A DNA stretch of 44,465 nt, taken from contig JANYCF010000100.1 of assembly GCA_025360455.1 (NCBI GenBank), positions 1 through 44,465 on the forward strand. The letters run 5' to 3'. The stretch comes from Opitutaceae bacterium. GTDB lineage: Bacteria; Verrucomicrobiota; Verrucomicrobiia; Opitutales; Opitutaceae. Below the pieces are notes generated by a model. It did no database searches and was not told the origin of the DNA. It saw only the letters and a program-made list of their open reading frames with translations. Every line of letters begins with the position of its first letter. The stretch's first letter is position 1. The translations under genes were made by a program, and so were the position numbers. Shown in pieces: positions 39,233 to 44,465 of the stretch.

Positions 39233-42200
39233 TTAGAAACGGATGCCGTACGTGAGCTTGGCCGTCAGGGGCGCGGCATAGATGAGGCCGTATTGTTTCG
39301 TGTCATTCAGCAGATTGGAAATGTTCAGCTGAACATACTGCCGATGCTTACTTCGGCTATTCCATTCATACTTGGCCATCGCATCCACGTTATATTGCGG
39401 ATCGGTGAAGAGGACCACCAGCTTACCGTCAGAGCCGATGATTAACTGACCGGAACCGTGCGTCACGCCGGAGGCATATTCGCGTTTGGATTGCCAGAAA
39501 CCGCCGAGCCCGAGGGAAAGGCCCTTCAGACTGCCGATGGTGAAGCGGTAGTTGGCCCAGATATCAAAGCGATACTTCGGGGTGTCGTCGCCCGAGGCAT
39601 TACCGACGCTGGTCAGACGTGTCTCGGTCTTCGGACCTTCCGTAGCCGTACCAGGAGTGCCGTAGATGGTATTGCGCGGCAGGGAAAATGTGCCCCATGA
39701 GGCGTTGTTGAAATTCCAAACAGCCCAGCGGTCCTTCAGGGAGGGATATGCCATCCAAGTACCATAGCTTAAGGTTTTGACCTCGGTGATGGCGCCATTG
39801 AGGATGATGTCTAAATTGGGTGTGGCCTTCATCTGGATTTGCATGTCGTAGCCCTTCGATTCCTGTGAAGTCAGGTAGGAGGCGTTGCCCGAGCCACTGC
39901 CGTGGAACGCCGAGGTGTCCATGGTGGCAATGTTCACCAGAGGATCGGAACCATTCGCGCCATCAAACAGCCAACCGGGCCAGTTGGCCCCATTATCTCC
40001 GTCGATCGTGGCAAAAGCCGTGTCCATGTAAGCGGCGCCGTCCGCCTTGGTGGCGTTGATGTGCCATACCCCCGCCCCATCCGTGAAGGCCGCGCCAGAC
40101 GTGACAGCCTGGTTCCAAGCCGCAACCACGGCTGGCTGATCAAGCGTCGGCAATCCGGTAGTCTTCCACGAACCGCCGCCGTTGCTTCCGCCCGGTGCAG
40201 ATGATGGCGTGAAGTTGCTGAGGCGGAAGACCACGTCCTTGGTGGCGTCGAAGCGCGGCTTCCCGAGAGTGACAGGATTCCACCAGTCCGCGTTAGTGTA
40301 GCCGGTCTTGTTGATCGTGAACTTGCTGATCGTGCCCGAAATGCGGCCGTCCATCAGGTCGAACTTAAGGCCAAATTCCTTGCTCTTGGCCAAGCTTGCT
40401 CCGGCTGGTGTGCCGGTAGCCGCCAATACTCGTCCGGAAAAATTCGGCTGCAGACCTTCCGAGCGTAAGGCGTAGATGGAAATATCCTTCGTGATTTTAA
40501 AGCTCAGGCCCTTCTGATAGGTTTTCTGAGTTTGCCCATCACCGCGCAGATTGGAAATGGTGGGAGTCGCTCCTGGTGTCGTCCAATTGGTGTCTAAATT
40601 GGAGGCATTGTTGGTGTCTTTGCGCCCGCCCACGAGGACCGTCAGACGATCATCGAGGAACGAGCCGGAGTAACTGACATAGAACGCCCGGTTCCATGCG
40701 GTATCTCCGTGGATGTTGTTTTGATACATGCCTGGGTCGGCAGAACCGTCGCCCTGTTTGCCGAAGCGCAGCGGAGTCAGATCTTTGGGTGCCTTGTAGC
40801 TGAAGGCCCCGGGGACCGTGACCCAATTGTATTTGGTGGTATCGTTGCGGAGTTCCGAATAGCCGGCCAGAATCTGACTGGAGAAGCGCAGCCATTTACT
40901 GCGTCCTTCAAAAAGGGTAATTTTATCGGTCAGCTCGACCCGTTCCTGAGCACGCTCAACCTTTTGATCCAGTCGCGACCAATTATACTTAAGAATCGAG
41001 CCTGGCACCGTGCCCGTAAGGAAGGAGGTACTGCCGTCTCCCGACGGTGAGAGCGGGCTGAGTTGGATAGTCTGCTGGAGGCTGACCGGACCTTCATTGA
41101 CAAACAGCTGAGCGTTCACGTCACGGGTTTGATAGTTAAAGGTTGAGCGGTTGTAGCCCACGAGCAGATATAGATTTTTCGCGAGTCCCTGAGTCACTTT
41201 GAATTCCAAGTTGGAGGCTTGGGAATTCAGATAGGTGTCTGGCCCGGTCACGCGATAGCTGCGCGGATCAGCTCCGGGTGGCGTATAGAGCCCGCCATGC
41301 TCGTTTTGATCGTTGTTCAAGCCGACACCTCCGACCGCCTGTCCGGCAACCGAGCGAAGCCGCCGAGCGCCGATGCCGCTGGTATTTTGTTCGCCATATT
41401 CCGCGTCGAGATAGATTTCGGTCTTTGATGCGGGCTTCCAGCTCAAGGAGGGGGAAAAGAAATAGTGGTCTTCCTTAAAGTAATCGGTGGAATCCCCGGT
41501 GGACTGGGCCGCAGCGGTGAACCGGTAGGTCAGCTTCTTCCCTGCATCAACCGGCCCTGTGGTATCAATCTGGCCCCTGAACAAGTTGTTCGTACCATAG
41601 GTGACATCAACGGAGCTGCTGCGATTATTGGACGGACGTTTGGCAAGATAATTGACCACCCCGCCGAAGTTGCCGGTGCCATAGAGCAGCGCGGCGGGTC
41701 CACGCACAACTTCCACCCGCTCCACATTAACCGAGTCGGTCGAGTTCTGGCGAATGAAGCCGTCACGCAGGGCATTGTCGGAGACAAAGCCACGCAGCTT
41801 GATCTGCACCGCATTCGGATTGGCGGTCGCCCCCTCGGGATTATTCACGCCGCCCGGCCCTTGATAGGCGCCAGCGCCGCGATTCGAAAGATCATTCTGC
41901 GACTGCAGGATGATGCCCGAGCTGAATTTCAGGGCCGAACGGAGATCCGTCGATCCGGTATCATCAAGAAACGTCCGGGTGATAACCTCGATCGGCATCG
42001 GTGTGTCTTTAATCGCCGCGTCGAGCCGGGTGCCCGAAATCGAATTGGTGGCATAGTAACCGGAATCCTTGTCGGCATTCACGACAAACGGGGACAAAAC
42101 GAGAGTGTCCTCCTCCTTGTCTTTTGGTTTGTCAGATACAGTGGCAGTGGCGCTAGGCACCGCTTGCCCCAGCAGTGCCAGCGGAGCGATCAACAATAGG

Positions 42201-42262
42201 CCGGAGAGGACGACGAGCAGACCCTGAGACGGGTGTAAGCGAGGTGGTGTAGTTTTCATCAT
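39233..42262 (-). CDS. TonB-dependent outer-membrane receptor
   Basis: A 1009-aa outer-membrane transporter. A signal peptide occupies residues 1 to about 33 (LLIAPLALLGQA cleavage area). The segment EDTLVLSPFVVNADKDSGYY holds the TonB-box region; this opening is the one I associate with the large Opitutaceae receptor family. The plug domain (about 65-200) includes IKLRGFVSDN and RGPAALLYGTGNFGGVVN. The rest is the 22-strand barrel, ending in the C-terminal aromatic YGIRF. The start ATG pair at 42257-42262 is preceded by a CCAACCAAACCCCT leader. It probably imports an oligosaccharide degraded by the following hydrolases; no SusD partner is present. Confidence 0.93.
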   Translation of the reverse strand: MMKTTPPRLHPSQGLLVVLSGLLLIAPLALLGQAVPSATATVSDKPKDKEEDTLVLSPFVVNADKDSGYYATNSISGTRLDAAIKDTPMPIEVITRTFLDDTGSTDLRSALKFSSGIILQSQNDLSNRGAGAYQGPGGVNNPEGATANPNAVQIKLRGFVSDNALRDGFIRQNSTDSVNVERVEVVRGPAALLYGTGNFGGVVNYLAKRPSNNRSSSVDVTYGTNNLFRGQIDTTGPVDAGKKLTYRFTAAAQSTGDSTDYFKEDHYFFSPSLSWKPASKTEIYLDAEYGEQNTSGIGARRLRSVAGQAVGGVGLNNDQNEHGGLYTPPGADPRSYRVTGPDTYLNSQASNLEFKVTQGLAKNLYLLVGYNRSTFNYQTRDVNAQLFVNEGPVSLQQTIQLSPLSPSGDGSTSFLTGTVPGSILKYNWSRLDQKVERAQERVELTDKITLFEGRSKWLRFSSQILAGYSELRNDTTKYNWVTVPGAFSYKAPKDLTPLRFGKQGDGSADPGMYQNNIHGDTAWNRAFYVSYSGSFLDDRLTVLVGGRKDTNNASNLDTNWTTPGATPTISNLRGDGQTQKTYQKGLSFKITKDISIYALRSEGLQPNFSGRVLAATGTPAGASLAKSKEFGLKFDLMDGRISGTISKFTINKTGYTNADWWNPVTLGKPRFDATKDVVFRLSNFTPSSAPGGSNGGGSWKTTGLPTLDQPAVVAAWNQAVTSGAAFTDGAGVWHINATKADGAAYMDTAFATIDGDNGANWPGWLFDGANGSDPLVNIATMDTSAFHGSGSGNASYLTSQESKGYDMQIQMKATPNLDIILNGAITEVKTLSYGTWMAYPSLKDRWAVWNFNNASWGTFSLPRNTIYGTPGTATEGPKTETRLTSVGNASGDDTPKYRFDIWANYRFTIGSLKGLSLGLGGFWQSKREYASGVTHGSGQLIIGSDGKLVVLFTDPQYNVDAMAKYEWNSRSKHRQYVQLNISNLLNDTKQYGLIYAAPLTAKLTYGIRF

Positions 42263-42417
42263 AGGGGTTTGGTTGGAGTTAAAAACTCAGCCTGACCCGG
42301 GAGCATCGGAACGCTTCAAACCAAGAAGACTTAAAGCGGAATGCGGGAGGGCAGACCTTTTGAAATCGCGATTTAACTGAACCGAGACTTCGTGAGTGCT
42401 GGGTCCATATCCCACGT

Positions 42418-42437
42418 TTGACTTCCCATTAGTCAAC
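42418..42437. promoter_or_regulatory. Inverted repeat TTGACT-N8-AGTCAA
   Basis: The 6-bp arms TTGACT (42418-42423) and AGTCAA (42432-42437) face each other across 8 bases. It is on the receptor side, about 155 bases upstream of the receptor start. TTGACT on the minus strand also looks like a -35 box, so the repeat may overlap the receptor promoter. Confidence 0.35.
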
Positions 42438-42451
42438 GTACATGTGCGCAG

Positions 42452-42467
42452 TTTAAATATTTTAACT
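42452..42467. promoter_or_regulatory. Near-palindrome GTTTAAATATTTTAAC
   Basis: A 16-bp sequence that is palindromic except for one symmetric base pair. Size and symmetry suit a LacI-family half-site pair, but it lacks the central CG common in that family. Confidence 0.35.
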
Positions 42468-42562
42468 ATATCGCCGATAGGATTCATTTGTAGTATATAT
42501 ATTATTATAAAACAGCTATTTAAATACTTTTATTTACGGATATGAATCAGCTAAAATCATTT

Positions 42563-42592
42563 TTGAGCACGAATACACTTTTATGTGCTCAA
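42563..42592. promoter_or_regulatory. Inverted repeat TTGAGCAC-N14-GTGCTCAA upstream of the LacI gene
   Basis: Perfect 8-bp arms at 42563-42570 and 42585-42592 with a 14-bp spacer. It ends 19 bases before the proposed LacI start at 42612, so it could be an autoregulatory operator or an mRNA hairpin close to the start codon. Confidence 0.5.
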
Positions 42593-42611
42593 GTTTGTTA
42601 TCGCTTATTAT

Positions 42612-43700
42612 ATGAGGCCAACTACCCCCAATAGCATGGCCCAAATGAACCAACAGAAACTGGCGACTCTGCTTAATCTGTCTCGGACGACTGTCTCTCG
42701 CAGTCTTTCCAACCATCCGATGATCCATGCCGACACGCGGGCAAAAGTGCAGGCCCTCGCCGAAAAATTGGGCTATCGCAACACGCCGACCCGCGCCGTG
42801 AAACGTCGTCGGCTAAGCAAACCGGTCACAGTCGGTGTGCTGGTCGGAATGCCTTCCATCAATATTGGTATGGCCACCTTTCCGCTCGTCCTGCAGGGCA
42901 TTCGCGAGCGCGGCATCATCGACCATGTGGCCATCGACGTCATCAGCCAAGACCCGGCGGAACTCACCACCAAAAATCTGCGGCAACCGGTCTTCCGGCA
43001 TATTCGGGCCAGCGACTGGCGCGGTGTCATCCTCATCTACCCGTTTGCCCCGGACGTGGTCGAAGCCATTGAACAGAAAATTTCCACCGTCTCCGTGCTC
43101 ACCGAATACGAACACCTGCCGATCGACACGATCGATACCGACCATTCCGATATCATCGATCTCATCGCGCGGCTCGTGCAATTGGGACACAAACGGATTG
43201 GATTCATGACGTGGCACTACTCCGTCGGCGGACGCTGGACGACCCGCCGCTTTGCCTCCTTTGCCGAGGGGATATTTCTTCACGGACTGGAATTCAACGC
43301 GGAGTGGACGGTCAATGTTCATGCGAAACAACCCGCCTTCCCCGATCATCTCACGATTGCAGATTACGTGGCAGCCCAAACCCGCCAGGCCGGGGTCACC
43401 GCTTGGGTCTGCGCCGCCGATCACCAAGCTTATCAGCTGATCGCCGATCTCCGCAACCGCGGTATCCAAGTACCGGATGACTGCTCGGTGACGGGATTCG
43501 ATGGCATCGAGCCGCCGCTCGGTATGACCAAATTAACCACCCTATCCGTCGCTCACGCCGAGATCGGCGCTTCCGCGCTCAGTCGCCTGATCAATCGCAT
43601 CCTTCATCCGAATTCTTCCCGCCGAAAAATCTTCGTGGAAACCAGCTTGGTCGAGGGAACCACCATGGCTCCGCCAAAAAAAGCGGCCAGCCCATTATAA
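42612..43700 (+). CDS. LacI-family transcriptional regulator
   Basis: A 362-aa repressor-type protein. The ATG at 42612 is preferred; the frame is open to 42585 but the upstream bases belong to an inverted repeat, and ATGs at 42636 or 42645 remain possible. The helix-turn-helix is at about residues 13-35 (QQKLATLLNLSRTTVSRSLS), followed by the hinge with KLGYRNTPTRAVKRRR. Residues 65-340 are a periplasmic-binding-protein-like sensor (VGVLVGMPSINIG, DHSDIIDLIARLVQLGHKRIGF, CSVTGFDGIE). It is divergent from the TonB receptor and probably controls the carbohydrate locus. The inducer is unknown. Confidence 0.9.
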   Translation: MRPTTPNSMAQMNQQKLATLLNLSRTTVSRSLSNHPMIHADTRAKVQALAEKLGYRNTPTRAVKRRRLSKPVTVGVLVGMPSINIGMATFPLVLQGIRERGIIDHVAIDVISQDPAELTTKNLRQPVFRHIRASDWRGVILIYPFAPDVVEAIEQKISTVSVLTEYEHLPIDTIDTDHSDIIDLIARLVQLGHKRIGFMTWHYSVGGRWTTRRFASFAEGIFLHGLEFNAEWTVNVHAKQPAFPDHLTIADYVAAQTRQAGVTAWVCAADHQAYQLIADLRNRGIQVPDDCSVTGFDGIEPPLGMTKLTTLSVAHAEIGASALSRLINRILHPNSSRRKIFVETSLVEGTTMAPPKKAASPL

Positions 43701-43997
43701 AAACAGGTTCCTCGCGGTTTCCGCTGGGGCGCAATGACGAAAGCTCATACGAAGCAGGCGAGGCGACCGCTCTCCTTTGAATGCATGAGGCCAAAAAGGA
43801 GCGCGGCCGCCCTCGGCCGCGGTGCAGCTCTTACCCTTATTCCGCCCTCACCCATCGAAAGCAGTGAAGAAACCCAAATCGCCTGATAAACCGAAAAATC
43901 AGTTTCGCCCGATTCATGCACTCGGTGATTTCCACCGCCGCAAAGTTCGCGCCGATTTCCTTATCAGTCCTCACGGGTTTCCCCAGCCAATCCATGT
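43701..43997. other. 297-bp gap with palindromic repeat and possible decayed coding sequence
   Basis: The part nearer the LacI gene contains an imperfect palindrome at 43760-43816. The part nearer 43998, read on the minus strand, is open for about 56 codons in the frame shifted relative to the PAS gene (to a TAA near 43835) and may be a remnant of its lost end. No other gene or terminator is seen. Confidence 0.45.
43760..43816. repeat. CGAGGCGACCGCTCTCC-type palindrome (family E)
   Basis: CGAGGCGACCGCTCTCCTTT (43760-43779) and AAAGGAGCGCGGCCGCCCTC (43796-43815) are imperfect inverted arms. It resembles a REP-like extragenic palindrome and lies behind the LacI gene, where it could also stabilise the mRNA end. 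Confidence 0.55.
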
Positions 43998-44465
43998 TCA
44001 CAACAGTCCGAGCGGCGGCTGTTCGGAGAGGTAGGATAGCTTGCGCAATTTATCGTCCACTTGTTTGCGCGCTGTGATATCGCGAACGATCGTGATCACT
44101 GTATCCACGGTTGAGCGTACCACTCTGGCCTCAAACTGCCGGACGTGGCCTCCGACCTTGAGCTCGTACTGCAACTCCTGCGTCTCGTTGGAATCCCAGG
44201 CTTGGGCAAAGGCCTTCATGAACAAAGTTGCGAGGGGCTTGGGGAGAATATCCGTGACCTTGCGCTGGAGAAAATCCTTCACCGGCACATATAGATCGCT
44301 CGGATTGGGTGCAGAAACCGACAAATATTCCCCATTCAGCCGGTTGGTGAAAATGACATCGGGTATCGCATTAAGCAGGGCACGTTTCTGCGCTTCGCTT
44401 TCGCGCTGCGCAATCTCGGCCACTTTGCGTCGGGTGATATCGTGGATCACCCCGAACACCTTTTT
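43998..44465 (-). CDS. PAS-domain sensor protein, C-terminal part, probably truncated
   Basis: The 5' end is outside the window (the frame is open to base 44465). The visible 155 codons hold the end of one PAS/PAC domain (VFGVIHDITRRKVAE), a complete PAS domain (RALLNAIPDVIFTNRLNGEY to VITIVRDITARKQVDDKLRK) and then the opening of another (LSYLSEQPPLGLL) that stops abruptly. In such proteins the last phrase normally leads into a further PAS or kinase/GGDEF domain. The opening is followed, in the next frame, by VVNMDWLGKPV, as expected if a frameshift cut the gene. No output domain is present, so this is probably a broken or reduced sensor. Confidence 0.65.
   Translation of the reverse strand, partial: KKVFGVIHDITRRKVAEIAQRESEAQKRALLNAIPDVIFTNRLNGEYLSVSAPNPSDLYVPVKDFLQRKVTDILPKPLATLFMKAFAQAWDSNETQELQYELKVGGHVRQFEARVVRSTVDTVITIVRDITARKQVDDKLRKLSYLSEQPPLGLL

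Larger units (their letters stand above)
42263..42611. other. Divergent promoter region between the TonB receptor and LacI genes
   Basis: This 349-bp region is clearly more A/T-rich than its surroundings (42440-42600 especially), typical of a regulated promoter. It contains three inverted repeats, at 42418-42437, 42452-42467 and 42563-42592, listed separately. No gene is seen. Confidence 0.6.

Noticed and set aside
43822-44034. Plus-strand ORF of 70 codons
   Set aside because: It overlaps the end of the minus-strand PAS gene, lacks family similarity and has no ribosome site.

Overview
The window reads as a high-GC chromosomal segment from a member of the Verrucomicrobia, most likely Opitutaceae. 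I infer this from recognition, not a search. The evidence is a complete division and cell wall (dcw) cluster, a TonB-dependent receptor whose N-terminus has the TLVLSPFVV signature I associate with that family, frequent starts without a Shine-Dalgarno sequence, and many dispersed palindromic repeats. No tRNA, rRNA, CRISPR array, transposase or phage gene was seen.

Bases 1-4955 hold accessory genes: the end of an amidohydrolase, an SGNH-hydrolase/DUF1080 lipoprotein, a YqeY-like protein, a DUF4337-like membrane protein and a polytopic membrane protein with an HEFGH zinc-protease motif. The first intergenic gap is packed with palindromic repeats.

Bases 5200-26520 are the dcw cluster, all on the minus strand. 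In transcription order: mraZ, possible 49-aa ORF, rsmH, ftsL-like, ftsI, murE, murF, 79-aa ORF, mraY, 62-aa ORF, L,D-transpeptidase, murD, LysM protein, ftsW, murG, murC-murB fusion, ddl, ftsQ, ftsA, ftsZ. Several junctions overlap by 4-11 bases. Three spaced TGGKG boxes in the mraZ leader look like a MraZ operator. Unusual points are a MurF carrying a perfect 22-bp-arm palindrome and a separate 72-bp insert flanked by 20-bp direct repeats, both in frame; an FtsZ whose T7 loop lacks the second conserved Asp; a MurC-MurB fusion; a lower-GC L,D-transpeptidase bounded by repeats; and an uncharacterised 79-aa ORF overlapping both murF and mraY.

Bases 26644-32743 appear to be a small sulfur/transport region. 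A minus-strand chain of four genes joined by 4-bp overlaps (ClC channel with CBS domains, UbiA-like membrane protein, methyltransferase, Cys/Met-metabolism PLP enzyme) diverges from a MarR regulator that is followed by cysteine synthase. The shared 62-bp gap holds a sigma70-like promoter and an inverted repeat.

Bases 33054-43700 look like a carbohydrate-utilisation locus. A LacI-type regulator diverges from a same-strand series of TonB receptor, GH43 enzyme, GH26-like secreted hydrolase, phytanoyl-CoA-dioxygenase-like enzyme, sugar MFS porter and Gfo/Idh/MocA dehydrogenase. No SusD-like gene is present. The window ends in a PAS-domain sensor fragment whose last PAS domain seems cut short by a frameshift. 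I did not find a wholly new system with confidence; the strongest leads are the MurF insertions, the FtsZ change, the 79-aa dcw ORF and the dioxygenase-containing sugar locus.
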